This document shows, in pieces, positions 1 to 8,477 of a stretch of DNA of 61,009 bases. The stretch comes from Bacillota bacterium (GTDB lineage Bacteria > Bacillota > Clostridia > Lachnospirales > Cellulosilyticaceae). The notes under the pieces were generated by a model. That model ran no database searches. It had not been told where the DNA came from and was given only the letters and a program-made list of their open reading frames with translations. The DNA lies in assembly GCA_023393125.1 (NCBI GenBank), contig JAEWMQ010000011.1:1-61009 (forward strand). Reading direction: 5' to 3'. Each line of letters begins with the position of its first letter. Positions within the stretch are counted from its first letter, which is position 1. Position numbers and translations under genes: made by a program.

Positions 1-133
1 CCTCTACACCTACCATTTTGGCAATTATTTGTATCTGTCTGAGCTCTGCTGGTGTAAAGTAATACAGCATCATACAGCTTCTTGGGTGAATAAGTTCTTC
101 ATTATTAACTGTTTGCATTTTTTCAAAAGACAT
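1..133 (-). CDS. Small protein, DUF3783-like, C-terminus outside window
   Basis: Only the N-terminal 44 residues are in the window (MSFEKMQTVNNEELIHPRSC then MMLYYFTPAELRQIQIIAKM). The ATG at 133 follows a GTAAGGTAATG stretch that can act as a ribosome binding site. The pattern of a short strand ending in YYF followed by a helix resembles the small DUF3783 family as I remember it; function unknown. It is the last thing seen on the minus strand after the diguanylate cyclase gene. About 70 AT-rich bases separate the two and I see no terminator there, so they could be co-transcribed. Identification is tentative. Confidence 0.45.
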   Translation of the reverse strand, partial: MSFEKMQTVNNEELIHPRSCMMLYYFTPAELRQIQIIAKMVGVE

Positions 134-206
134 ATCATTACCTTACTTTCTTTTAAACTAAATTTATAATTAGTATAACACTTTATTTTAATTTAGCAAC
201 TTTCTT

Positions 207-2309
207 TTAAGACTCATTCTCTCCTAGAGTATAGCTAACGATACGATTTCTACCTAACAGTTTCGCACGATATAAAGCATGGTCTGCAAATTGAATCGCA
301 TCACTAAAGTTTAAAGTATATTCATTACAAATATAAAATCCAGCACTTATAGTTACTTTAATCTGCTTATCTTTTTTGGTTTCAAAATAGCTTTCACTAA
401 GTGCCTTTTTAATCCTTTGGCATACCTTAATGACCTCTTTTTCGGACAAATTATCTAATACCATCAAAAATTCTTCTCCACCATATCGTCCTACATAATC
501 CTGCTTTCTCACGACTTTCTTAAGTATCTCTCCTATTTTCCTCAGTACTTCATCCCCTATTTGATGACCATAACGGTCATTTACTTGTTTAAAAAAGTCT
601 GTATCTAGCATAATGATAGCAGTATTTTTATGTTGCTTATGATTTGTTTTAAAAAGGATTTCCCCTTGCTGTAATAAAGCACTTCTATTTAAAAGTCCTG
701 TCAGTGAGTCATGCCTACTTAGGTATTCTGACTGATGATATAAAGTCATATTTTGTATTGTAATAGCCAAATAGGAAGCAATGACACGCAAGGAACTTAG
801 GTCATTGCTATTAAATATATTCACTTTATAGCTGCCTATTCCAATAGCTCCTACGGCCTTATTATTAATAATAATAGGCGTAAGAAGAATAGACTGTACT
901 TGAGGCTCATGATCATCACTTATCTGTTTAATATGATAGGCTTCAAAATCTCCATTACTCACAGAAATATCTATTCTTTCTCTCATACAATAGTCTGCTA
1001 GATATTCAGTATTTCTAATAAGTTCTTTTTGATCTTTTATAGTAATCCCTTGATGATCTAGTAGATGATAGCGAGGTATTTCCTCCTCTACTATAAGCAC
1101 ACTTAATAAATCCATCTCAAACAACTTACTTAGCTGTTTATAGATCTTATCATTAATGGTAACCTGTTTTAAATGTTCTGTTAAAGCCACTCCTATCTTT
1201 GCTAGTGACTCTATATCTTGATAAAGTAACTTATACTTTTCAACTTCCTTATTCACATTAATTTGATTAAGCTTATTAAAATGTTTATATGTACTTGCAC
1301 TAAATAAGTTGTTTTGATAAATTTCATATTTTTTCAAGTAAGCATAGGCAAGTGACCATTCTTCCCTATCTTCATAAATGCCACTTAACACTTTATAGCT
1401 TTCCTTAACCCAAAAGTAAGATTCTTCTTCCTCCGCTATAATTCTTTCTAATTTTTGGATAGCTTCATCGATGCGCCCTTGCTGCGTATCATATTGTGCC
1501 CATCTCAATAATGTTTGTTCTTCCATGTCTTTAAATCTTATCTTTTGAATTCTTTCTTTGACTTCATTAAAGTCTTTTTCTGCTTGTGTATATAACTCAC
1601 GTGCCACATTAAGCTCTGCTCTAAGACTTAAGATTCGAATAATCTCTAGGGCATACTGTTTGTCATTCTTTTTCACTAAATCATATGCTTTTTTGCAATG
1701 CTCCGCTGCCTTTTCAAGCTGGTTTTGGTCTAAATAAATCTTAGACCAAGCAATTTCAACATCAATTTTAGTAGTATCCATCAGGATATAATCTATGGCT
1801 ACTATACTTTTTAAAATAATTTCTGCTTTCTCATAATCTTTAATAAGCACATATAAATCTATTATGTTTAATAATACCCTCACTTTAATTTCAGGTCTTA
1901 CTAACTGCTCTGCCTTTTCAAGAGCTTTTAAGCCATATTCGATAGCCTCTTTAAACTCTCCTCTTCCTGTAAAACCTACTAGTAACATATTTTGAAGCTG
2001 CATAAGATAATACTCTTCTTCCTCACTTCTAGGTTCTATAAGGATTTTGCAGCCCTGTAATAAGTCCTCAATTCCCTTACTGTACTTACCTAACACAAAA
2101 TAATATTTTACTTTTATAATCAATAGCTCAATATAAGCCTTTTTATTTTCTTCTATGGAAATAAGTAACATAGCTTCTTCTATAACCTCAATACTATGTT
2201 CTATATCTTCTCCCCAATTTTTAGTCATTAGCACAATAAAATAATCTATGTAAGTAGGGTCTTTTTTTATATTGTCGAGCTGCTCTTGCAGCTTCTTATG
2301 ATTTATCAT
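207..2309 (-). CDS. Diguanylate cyclase with TPR and GAF domains
   Basis: Cytoplasmic enzyme expected to make cyclic di-GMP from two GTP. The protein is 700 residues with no membrane segment. Residues about 1-350 are helical TPR-like repeats, about 365-515 a GAF-type sensor, and about 535-690 a GGDEF domain starting at the HDSLTGLLNR motif. The active-site motif is GGEEF (about 610-614), an active form of GG(D/E)EF. A product-inhibition I-site RKQD (RxxD) sits five residues upstream, so feedback inhibition is likely. The first ATG, 21 bases further upstream, has no ribosome binding site; the ATG at 2309 follows GAGGTGG and was chosen. The TPR region suggests control by protein contact. The PilB encoded 4 kb away carries a c-di-GMP-binding type of N-terminus, so pilus assembly is a plausible target (inference). 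Confidence 0.9.
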   Translation of the reverse strand: MINHKKLQEQLDNIKKDPTYIDYFIVLMTKNWGEDIEHSIEVIEEAMLLISIEENKKAYIELLIIKVKYYFVLGKYSKGIEDLLQGCKILIEPRSEEEEYYLMQLQNMLLVGFTGRGEFKEAIEYGLKALEKAEQLVRPEIKVRVLLNIIDLYVLIKDYEKAEIILKSIVAIDYILMDTTKIDVEIAWSKIYLDQNQLEKAAEHCKKAYDLVKKNDKQYALEIIRILSLRAELNVARELYTQAEKDFNEVKERIQKIRFKDMEEQTLLRWAQYDTQQGRIDEAIQKLERIIAEEEESYFWVKESYKVLSGIYEDREEWSLAYAYLKKYEIYQNNLFSASTYKHFNKLNQINVNKEVEKYKLLYQDIESLAKIGVALTEHLKQVTINDKIYKQLSKLFEMDLLSVLIVEEEIPRYHLLDHQGITIKDQKELIRNTEYLADYCMRERIDISVSNGDFEAYHIKQISDDHEPQVQSILLTPIIINNKAVGAIGIGSYKVNIFNSNDLSSLRVIASYLAITIQNMTLYHQSEYLSRHDSLTGLLNRSALLQQGEILFKTNHKQHKNTAIIMLDTDFFKQVNDRYGHQIGDEVLRKIGEILKKVVRKQDYVGRYGGEEFLMVLDNLSEKEVIKVCQRIKKALSESYFETKKDKQIKVTISAGFYICNEYTLNFSDAIQFADHALYRAKLLGRNRIVSYTLGENES

Positions 2310-2417
2310 AACCACCTCTTTATTAGACATTATTTACTATTATTAATATAAATTTTATACTATTTTCCCACAAAAAGATAGTTTATTAGCAATAATTCTT
2401 TACAAATATTAGCTGTA

Positions 2418-2448
2418 AAAATAAAACGAGAGCCTTTTACAGCTCTCG
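2418..2448 (-). terminator. Orphan intrinsic terminator
   Basis: A perfect 7-bp stem (CGAGAGC/GCTCTCG) with an 8-base loop is followed on the minus strand by TTTTATTTTT. No convincing gene lies directly upstream, so it ends either an unseen small RNA or the remains of a gene. Confidence 0.7.
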
Positions 2449-2888
2449 TAGTTGCCTGACTTAAAATAAAGTTCACAGCTAATTGCACACTTAAATCTTT
2501 CACCTTTATTCTCATTCCTTGTAATCTTGAATGTTTACTCACTTTGGGTAGCTCCCAAACTAAATTATGGTGATGATGAATAAATAGTTACTCAAACGAT
2601 CATGGTCTAAGATGCTCACTTAGTATGGCTAGATTCTACTAGCTTAAGTTTCTCTATTAGCATTAATAAACTATGTTTTAACTAGGCAGTCTTAGGTTTT
2701 GATAACTCTTTTTAACTAGTTTGCAACTGCATTCCACTCTCCAAGGGTACCATCTCCTAACATATATACAGCAGATTACCTTTTAGATATCTCCTGTACA
2801 AGCTTATTATGTGCGCATTTGTTTTTTTTATACCTATAACACTTTATTTTTTATTACCTTATAAAAAGAGTACTGCTAAATGGATATA
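2449..2888. other. Non-coding stretch between orphan terminator and GH105 terminator
   Basis: About 440 AT-rich bases with stops in all frames. The only open reading frame is a 60-codon GTG-started one (2360-2542, minus) behind GGGAG, but the terminator hairpin lies inside it. I see no tRNA, riboswitch core or transposase fragment. It may be decayed sequence or encode a small RNA that ends at 2418. Confidence 0.4.
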
Positions 2889-2943
2889 ATCAAAAACCAT
2901 GCACTAAACTAGATGGATCATTCTAGCATGCATGGTTTTTGAT
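2889..2943 (-). terminator. Terminator after GH105 gene
   Basis: Inverted repeat ATCAAAAACCATGC / GCATGGTTTTTGAT (2889-2902 and 2930-2943), 14 bp, about 40 bases after the GH105 stop codon. Its A- and T-rich flanks could let it work in both directions. Confidence 0.75.
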
Positions 2944-2984
2944 TGACACAAAATTGCTATCTCTTATAAACTATCTCTTTGTCA

Positions 2985-4103
2985 TTAAAATCTTAAAATT
3001 TCAGTATAAGCTAATAAGAGTGGTGCAACACCCTTAGCTTCATTTTCTACAATTGGTTCAGAAATATAATATTCAAAAGAACCATCTCTGCTATCTGGAC
3101 GTCCTAAGCCTGCTACAAGACAAATACCTCCTAAGCAAAGTTCTCCTTCTTTTTCATATAAGTATTTATCACAAATACCTTTAAATGCTTTTTCACCATA
3201 TGCTCTATAGCTTTCTGGTAAGAAGCCCATTCTTACACCTTTAAGAATACCATAAGCCATAATAGCACTACCACTAGTTTCTAGATAGTTACCTTCTCTA
3301 TTACCTTGGTCTACTACTTGATACCACATACCACTTTCATCTTGGAATTTAATAATGGCTTCCATAATATCTTTAAAATTATTACTAAGCTGTATATAAC
3401 CTTCTGTATAAGATGAATCCATTTTTTCCAAAGTATCTAAAAGTGCCATAACATACCAGCCTAAAGCACGAAGCCAGAAATTCTTAGAAAGCCCTGTTAC
3501 TTTATCACACCATGAAGATTCTCTTGAAGAATCATACCCATGATAATATAATCCCGTTTTAGGATCTTTCATTAACTTCTCTACATTTGCAAACTGATTA
3601 AAAATATCTTGGTAATTCTTCTTGTTATTGAACTTTGTTTCATATTCCATATAAAAAGGTTGCCCCATATAAAGACCATCTAACCACACTTGATTAGGAT
3701 AGATTTTTTTATGCCAGAAGTTTCCTTCTTTTGTTCTAGGTTGAATTTTAACTTGCTCATAAACTGTATCAATTGCTTTTCTATACTTTTCTTTACCTGT
3801 TAATTCATAGAGTTCAAAAAGTACTTTACCTGCATTTACATTGTCAATATTTAATTCATGGATGTCATAGTGGTTAATTTGTCCATCTTCTCTAACATGG
3901 TAACTGATAAAATTATCAGCAAATGCCAAGTATTTCTCTCCTTTAGTAATAGCATACATTTCTAAAAGCGCTTTAATCATAGCTCCATCTATGTAATTCC
4001 AAGTTGGCTCTTTACCTTGTAATATTTTTTCTATGTTCCATATAGGTCTAGCTGGGGTACTCTTATCAATCAGCTCTTCGATGTACTTTCTAAGCATATC
4101 CAT
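2985..4103 (-). CDS. GH105 unsaturated rhamnogalacturonyl hydrolase
   Basis: Glycoside hydrolase of family 105 (YteR/RhiN type), 372 residues, the usual size. The family removes the 4,5-unsaturated galacturonyl residue that rhamnogalacturonan lyases leave on pectin fragments. The (alpha/alpha)6 barrel signature is visible: PTWNYIDGAMI near residue 35, a VWLDGLYMGQPFY segment with the likely catalytic Asp at 142 (YteR uses Asp143), and SWCDKVTGLSKNFWLRALGW in the second half. There is no signal peptide, so it acts in the cytoplasm on imported oligosaccharides. It stands alone here: no pectate lyase or sugar transporter gene is beside it, and a terminator follows. GH88 is related but less likely. 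Confidence 0.88.
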   Translation of the reverse strand: MDMLRKYIEELIDKSTPARPIWNIEKILQGKEPTWNYIDGAMIKALLEMYAITKGEKYLAFADNFISYHVREDGQINHYDIHELNIDNVNAGKVLFELYELTGKEKYRKAIDTVYEQVKIQPRTKEGNFWHKKIYPNQVWLDGLYMGQPFYMEYETKFNNKKNYQDIFNQFANVEKLMKDPKTGLYYHGYDSSRESSWCDKVTGLSKNFWLRALGWYVMALLDTLEKMDSSYTEGYIQLSNNFKDIMEAIIKFQDESGMWYQVVDQGNREGNYLETSGSAIMAYGILKGVRMGFLPESYRAYGEKAFKGICDKYLYEKEGELCLGGICLVAGLGRPDSRDGSFEYYISEPIVENEAKGVAPLLLAYTEILRF

Positions 4104-4364
4104 AGTCTTTTCCTCATTTCCTATTTGATTTCAAAATTTTATTCATATTCACTAGCCTTTATGCGTATAAACATTTCTTATTTGTTTATACTACTATCCT
4201 TATTTTACATGAAACAAATCTATTTGTCATTGAAATAAAAATTTTTATTAATAACGAACAAAAATCAGTATTTTTTTTATAAATACTGCTATATATCTTA
4301 TTTATTTTACTATAATACTTTTCATCTTCTTTGATTCTGATATTCTTTCTAACTGTATAAATAA
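4104..4364. other. AT-rich intergenic region upstream of GH105 gene
   Basis: Must contain the promoter and leader of the GH105 gene, whose ATG is preceded by GGAAATGAGGAAAAG. Long A/T runs. No riboswitch, operator or coding sequence recognised; the 70-codon open frame at 4186-4398 is low-complexity and overlaps the pilin terminator. Confidence 0.4.
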
Positions 4365-4415
4365 AAAAAGAGCTGTTAATAGTAATTTTCTGAATCACTA
4401 TTAGTAGCTCTTTTT
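4365..4415 (-). terminator. Terminator of major pilin gene
   Basis: AAAAAGAGCT (4365-4374) pairs with AGCTCTTTTT (4406-4415), continued by TTAATAGT/ACTATTAG. It lies 31 bases after the pilin stop codon. The strong stem suits an abundant separate pilin mRNA. Confidence 0.8.
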
Positions 4416-4445
4416 GAATTGCATTATGTATATTATTATATCTTA

Positions 4446-4874
4446 TTATACAGTTGGAGTTGCTTCTGGATATGTAACTGCTTCACTTCCAGTTTCAGTA
4501 ACAGTTACACTTGTAACAGCACCTTTTTCATCTACTTCAATAGTAAATGTACTAATTTTATCATAATTTGATGCACCAAGAAGTTCTGAGATTTTTGCAT
4601 TTAATGCTGTATTTACTCCTGAACCTGATTTAGGATAAGTACCTTTTCCAACTGGAGTTGTTGTTGTTTCAAATGAAGTAACCGCTGCTTGTGCTGCTGT
4701 ATAGAAAGTTCTAGCATTAGCTTTACCTTTAGCAGTCTTAGCATCAGTTACATAACCTGATAAAGAAGGTACTAAGATAGCTGCTAATACACCAATAATA
4801 GCAATAACCACAATCATCTCGATTAAGGTAAATCCTTTTTTATTATTTTTTAGTTGCTTTAAATAATTTTTCAT
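4446..4874 (-). CDS. pilA: Major type IV pilin (PilA-like)
   Basis: Probable main pilus subunit, 142 residues. The class III leader ends at Gly14 (KKG|FTLIEMIVVIAIIGVL); cleavage by the prepilin peptidase would leave Phe1 with Glu at mature position 5. A hydrophobic helix of about 25 residues follows, then the start of the globular domain (SLSGYVTDAKTAKGKANART) and a Thr/Ser/Val-rich C-terminus. There is no disulfide pair, as is common in Gram-positive pilins. It lies after pilT but has its own sigma-A-like promoter (4910-4938), an AGGAGG site and a strong terminator, consistent with high expression. Among the pilin-like genes here it is the best candidate for the major subunit because of its size and isolated transcription. 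Confidence 0.88.
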   Translation of the reverse strand: MKNYLKQLKNNKKGFTLIEMIVVIAIIGVLAAILVPSLSGYVTDAKTAKGKANARTFYTAAQAAVTSFETTTTPVGKGTYPKSGSGVNTALNAKISELLGASNYDKISTFTIEVDEKGAVTSVTVTETGSEAVTYPEATPTV

Positions 4875-4909
4875 ATTATTTCCTTTTCCTCCTTTTTATT
4901 ATTCGTTTT

Positions 4910-4938
4910 ATGTTAACATTTTTTCGTAAGTCTTTCAA
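4910..4938 (-). promoter_or_regulatory. Sigma-A-like promoter of pilin gene
   Basis: Minus strand TTGAAA (4933-4938), 17-base spacer, TAACAT (4910-4915), then an AGGAGG site before the pilin ATG. Lies between pilT and the pilin gene. Confidence 0.6.
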
Positions 4939-4985
4939 CTTTTTTCGACATTATTTTTCCATTTTTTTCATCTTATCTATACTTT

Positions 4986-6056
4986 TTACTGAAGCGCTAA
5001 ATAACGCATAAGATCTTCTTGTTTTAAAGCATTATTCTGCGCTTCCTCTAAAGTAATACTTCCTCTTTTAACTAAGCTAGCTAAATGATAGTCCATTGGC
5101 TGCATTCCTTGCTTAATCCCTAGCTGCATCGTTGAATTGATTTGGTGAACCTTTTCCTCCCTAATCATGTGGCGTACGGCATCATTCATCATTAGAATTT
5201 CCATCGCTAAAACTCTTCCGGTGTTATCTGCTTTTTTCACTAAGTTTTGAGTGATAACACCTTCTAATACATTAGCAAGCTGTATACGTATTTGTCTTTG
5301 TTGACCAGAAGGGAAAATATCTATGATACGATCCACCGTAGTTGCTGCTCCCTTTGTATGTAGAGTCGATAGAACCAAGTGTCCTGTTTCAGCTGCAGTA
5401 ATAGCCGCTTGAATCGTTTCTAAGTCACGCATCTCTCCTAGTAAAATAACATCAGGATCTTCTCTTAAAGCTGAACGTAAGGCCCTGCTAAAGCTTGGTG
5501 TATCATCCCCAATCTCTCTTTGATGAATTAAGCAATTACCATGTTTGTGTAAATACTCTATAGGATCTTCTATAGTTAAAATATGACCTTGCCTTGTTTG
5601 ATTAATATGATTAATCATAGCTGCCAAGGTAGTTGACTTACCACTGCCTGTAGGTCCTGTAACTAATACTAATCCTCTTGGTTTATTAGCTAATTCAGTT
5701 AAGCTCTGTGGCAGATTAAGTGATGCCATAGTAGGAATTTCATTATTAAGTACACGAATGGCAATACCATAGCTTGTTCTCTGTTTATACGCATTTACAC
5801 GAAATCTTCCTATACCATTTATGACATAAGAGAAATCCACATCTCCTTCTTTTTGTAAAGTGCTTCTTTTTTCTGCGTTATCTTCTAATAGCTGATCAAC
5901 TATTAAACTAGTTTCCTCAGGTGTTAGAACGGGATACCCTTCTAGTGACACCATGATGCCATTTTTTCTTATCATAGGCGGTCTACTCACCGTAATATGA
6001 ATATCTGAACAATTCTTCTCTACTGCACTTGTTAATAATTCTTCTATATTTATCAT
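4986..6056 (-). CDS. pilT: PilT type IV pilus retraction ATPase
   Basis: Hexameric cytoplasmic ATPase that disassembles pili and drives twitching motility; 356 residues, typical. Visible motifs: N-terminal SDIHITVSRPPMIRKNG (PilT PAS-like domain), Walker A GPTGSGKST, Asp box IEDPIEY, Walker B VILLGEMRD, His box GHLVLSTLHT, and a C-terminal VRHMIREEK that corresponds to the AIRNLIRE motif needed for retraction. This last motif and the lack of a zinc module separate it from PilB. It starts nine bases after pilB stops, with GAGGGATCTG before the ATG, so it is co-transcribed with pilB. Confidence 0.95.
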   Translation of the reverse strand: MINIEELLTSAVEKNCSDIHITVSRPPMIRKNGIMVSLEGYPVLTPEETSLIVDQLLEDNAEKRSTLQKEGDVDFSYVINGIGRFRVNAYKQRTSYGIAIRVLNNEIPTMASLNLPQSLTELANKPRGLVLVTGPTGSGKSTTLAAMINHINQTRQGHILTIEDPIEYLHKHGNCLIHQREIGDDTPSFSRALRSALREDPDVILLGEMRDLETIQAAITAAETGHLVLSTLHTKGAATTVDRIIDIFPSGQQRQIRIQLANVLEGVITQNLVKKADNTGRVLAMEILMMNDAVRHMIREEKVHQINSTMQLGIKQGMQPMDYHLASLVKRGSITLEEAQNNALKQEDLMRYLALQ

Positions 6057-6065
6057 CAGATCCCT

Positions 6066-7757
6066 CTATTCTTCTAAACTATAAGCTAGTCTTATGAGCT
6101 CTTCTACAGTTGTTTCTCCACTTAGTACAAGCTCCTTCATATTATCTCTTAAAGTTTGCATACCATTTTCTAAACAGTACTGTTTTATAGTCTCTGGCAG
6201 AGCCCCTTTATTAATAAGATGTTTCACTTGTTGATCTAATACAAGCATCTCATGAACAGCTCTGCGTCCTTTGTAACCTGTAAAATTACACTGCTGACAT
6301 CCCATGCCTTTATATAAAGTAGTGATGTTTGCATCTCCTAATATTTGTTTTTCTTCATCCGAAGCTTCATAAGCTATTTTACAATTTTGACAAATACATC
6401 TTGTAAGTCGTTGTGCAATAACCCCTGCAACTGCTGATGATACTAAATAAGGCTCTACGCCCATATCTATAAGTCTTATAACCGTAGAAATAACATCATT
6501 AGTATGTAGGGTAGAAAATACCAAGTGACCTGTTATCGCTGCTCTAATGGCAATACGAGCAGTTTCCGTATCTCGGATCTCTCCTAACATAATAATATCG
6601 GGGTCTTGTCTTAAAATAGATCTTAGCCCACTAGCAAAAGTTAAGCCCGCTTTATTATTAATGTGAATCTGATTAATCCCCCTAATTTTCTTCTCTACTG
6701 GATCTTCTAAAGTAATGATATTTTGAGTTGGTTTATTAAGTTCATTTAAGATGGTATATAAAGTAGTTGTTTTACCACTTCCAGTTGGCCCTGTCACCAG
6801 GATAATGCCATGAGGCGCTTTTAACATTTTTTCATAGAGTTTTAGATTATGTTCGGTAAATCCAATCTCATGTTTATTCATTACCTGATTCTCTTGTGTA
6901 ATCAATAAACGGATAACCATCTTTTCACCATTAACAGTTGGCATAGAAGATACACGTACATCTACTTTTTTCCCCTCCACTGTCATTTCAAAGCTTCCAT
7001 CTTGTGGTATCCTTTTTTCTGCAATATTCATATTTGCCATTATCTTTAATCTAGTAATAACTGCTTCATGAGAACCATTACTAATACGCATCTGCTCATT
7101 TAATTGACCATCTATACGCATTCTCACCCTCGTTGAATCTGATTCCGCTTCAATATGTATATCACTAGCGCCTAATTTAACGCCTTGAGAAATAATAGAA
7201 TTAATCATTTTTACAACAGGTGCATTTTCAATATCCATTAATTGCACACCGCGTACCATGTTAGCATTTTCTTTATTACCATATTGTCTTTCTACTTGCT
7301 GAGCTGCCTCTAGTGCTCCTTGACCACTATAACAACGCTTGATAATACTCTCAATCTCCTGCTTTGTAGCAATAACTGTATTGATTTGACACTTAGTTGT
7401 TAGCCTTATTTCTTCAATAGCAACTAAATTCATTGGGTCACTCATAGCTACTGTTAAGAGCTGATCTTTTTTAGCAATAGGCACTAAATGATATTTTCTA
7501 GCTACTTCTTCGTGTATCATTTGAGCAACTTCACTTGTAATAGGGTAATTATTTAAATTAACAAAAGGTATTTTTAATCGTTTTGAAAGACATTGAATAA
7601 ACTGTATTTCAGAAACATAGCCTAATTCAATTAAAATATCTCCTAGTTTTTTTCCTTGTAAATTACTCTTTTGCTTATCTAATGCAATTTTTAACTGTTC
7701 TTCTGTAATAATACCTTCTTCTATAAGTAATTCTCCAATTTTTATATTTTTTACCAT
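6066..7757 (-). CDS. pilB: PilB type IV pilus extension ATPase with MshEN N-terminus
   Basis: Hexameric ATPase that powers pilus assembly, 563 residues. The N-terminus carries two matched 24-residue motifs (about 6-29, KIGELLIEEG..., and 37-60, KLGDILIELG...), the layout of MshEN domains that bind c-di-GMP in MshE and related ATPases. A linker follows, then SDIHIEAE, Walker A GPTGSGKTTT, Asp box LEDPVE, Walker B IIMLGEIRD and GHLVFSTLHTND. Near the C-terminus is a CxxC...CxxC zinc module (CICQNC and CQQC) typical of PilB/GspE and missing from PilT. It is the first gene of pilB-pilT and is divergent from the prepilin peptidase gene. Binding of c-di-GMP is inferred from the motif, not shown. 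Confidence 0.95.
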   Translation of the reverse strand: MVKNIKIGELLIEEGIITEEQLKIALDKQKSNLQGKKLGDILIELGYVSEIQFIQCLSKRLKIPFVNLNNYPITSEVAQMIHEEVARKYHLVPIAKKDQLLTVAMSDPMNLVAIEEIRLTTKCQINTVIATKQEIESIIKRCYSGQGALEAAQQVERQYGNKENANMVRGVQLMDIENAPVVKMINSIISQGVKLGASDIHIEAESDSTRVRMRIDGQLNEQMRISNGSHEAVITRLKIMANMNIAEKRIPQDGSFEMTVEGKKVDVRVSSMPTVNGEKMVIRLLITQENQVMNKHEIGFTEHNLKLYEKMLKAPHGIILVTGPTGSGKTTTLYTILNELNKPTQNIITLEDPVEKKIRGINQIHINNKAGLTFASGLRSILRQDPDIIMLGEIRDTETARIAIRAAITGHLVFSTLHTNDVISTVIRLIDMGVEPYLVSSAVAGVIAQRLTRCICQNCKIAYEASDEEKQILGDANITTLYKGMGCQQCNFTGYKGRRAVHEMLVLDQQVKHLINKGALPETIKQYCLENGMQTLRDNMKELVLSGETTVEELIRLAYSLEE

Positions 7758-7835
7758 ACTAGCTCCTCCCTCTTTTCCAGTGTTTATACCTATGTTATAC
7801 TTAACCTCTATTGATATTTACAGAGGTGATTCATC

Positions 7836-8477
7836 ATGATACATTTATTTATTTTTTCTTTATTTTTAGGTCTAATAACCTCTTACTTGCTAGATTTAGT
7901 AACAAAACGCCTATTAAAGCAGTACAATATTCAACTATCATCTATCTGCTTCTACTATATCTTTATCCCTATACTATTATTAATAGTGGGCTTAACAAGC
8001 TCCTCTATCATCTCATACATACTGAGTTACTTATTCCTTTGTTTACTTACAATGACAGCCACTATGGACTATTATACTTTGGAAGTAAGACATCGCTTCG
8101 TAATGCTTATTGGCGTTATTGGCATACTTCAGCATCTCTTAATAGGTTCACCTACTTTATTAGAAATGATTATTGGCTTTTTTGCAGCTAGCGTACCTTT
8201 ACTCATTATTAGTATCCTTACTCACGGTAGTATAGGCGGTGGTGATATCAAACTTTTAGCCAGTTGTGGAATATTATTAGGTTATTCAAATGTTTTATTA
8301 GGAACTTTTCTAGCTATTATGCTTGGAGGATTTTATGGCATTTTTCTTTTAATGAAAGGTAAAAAAGATAAAAAAGATGCCTTGCCTTTCGTGCCTTTTT
8401 TAGCCATTGGCTTAGGCATCTCTTACTTATGGGGGCCTTCTATTATTCATTGGTACCTAGGCTTTTTTTACTACTAA
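7836..8477 (+). CDS. pilD: Prepilin peptidase (A24), short form
   Basis: Membrane aspartic protease that removes the leader of prepilins; 213 residues, several membrane helices. The two catalytic aspartates are at about 78 (TMDYYTLEVRH) and 137 (GSIGGGDIKLLA). It is shorter than Proteobacterial PilD: the N-terminal domain with two CxxC pairs that carries N-methyltransferase activity is missing, so it may cleave without methylating. The ATG at 7836 follows AGAGGTGAT; an overlapping frame from 7811 is not real. It is the only pilus gene on the plus strand, sitting between pilB (divergent) and the PilX-like gene (convergent, stop codons overlapping by four bases). Confidence 0.9.
   Translation: MIHLFIFSLFLGLITSYLLDLVTKRLLKQYNIQLSSICFYYIFIPILLLIVGLTSSSIISYILSYLFLCLLTMTATMDYYTLEVRHRFVMLIGVIGILQHLLIGSPTLLEMIIGFFAASVPLLIISILTHGSIGGGDIKLLASCGILLGYSNVLLGTFLAIMLGGFYGIFLLMKGKKDKKDALPFVPFLAIGLGISYLWGPSIIHWYLGFFYY

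Noticed and set aside
2360..2542. 60-codon GTG-started frame behind GGGAG on minus strand
   Set aside because: The terminator hairpin at 2418-2448 lies within it and the residues resemble no protein; kept only as part of the orphan-terminator finding.
4186..4398. 70-codon frame on minus strand
   Set aside because: Low-complexity Ile/Lys/Ser composition from AT-rich DNA and overlap with the pilin terminator.
7811..8191. 126-codon frame overlapping the prepilin peptidase
   Set aside because: Out of frame with the A24 motifs; no ribosome site.
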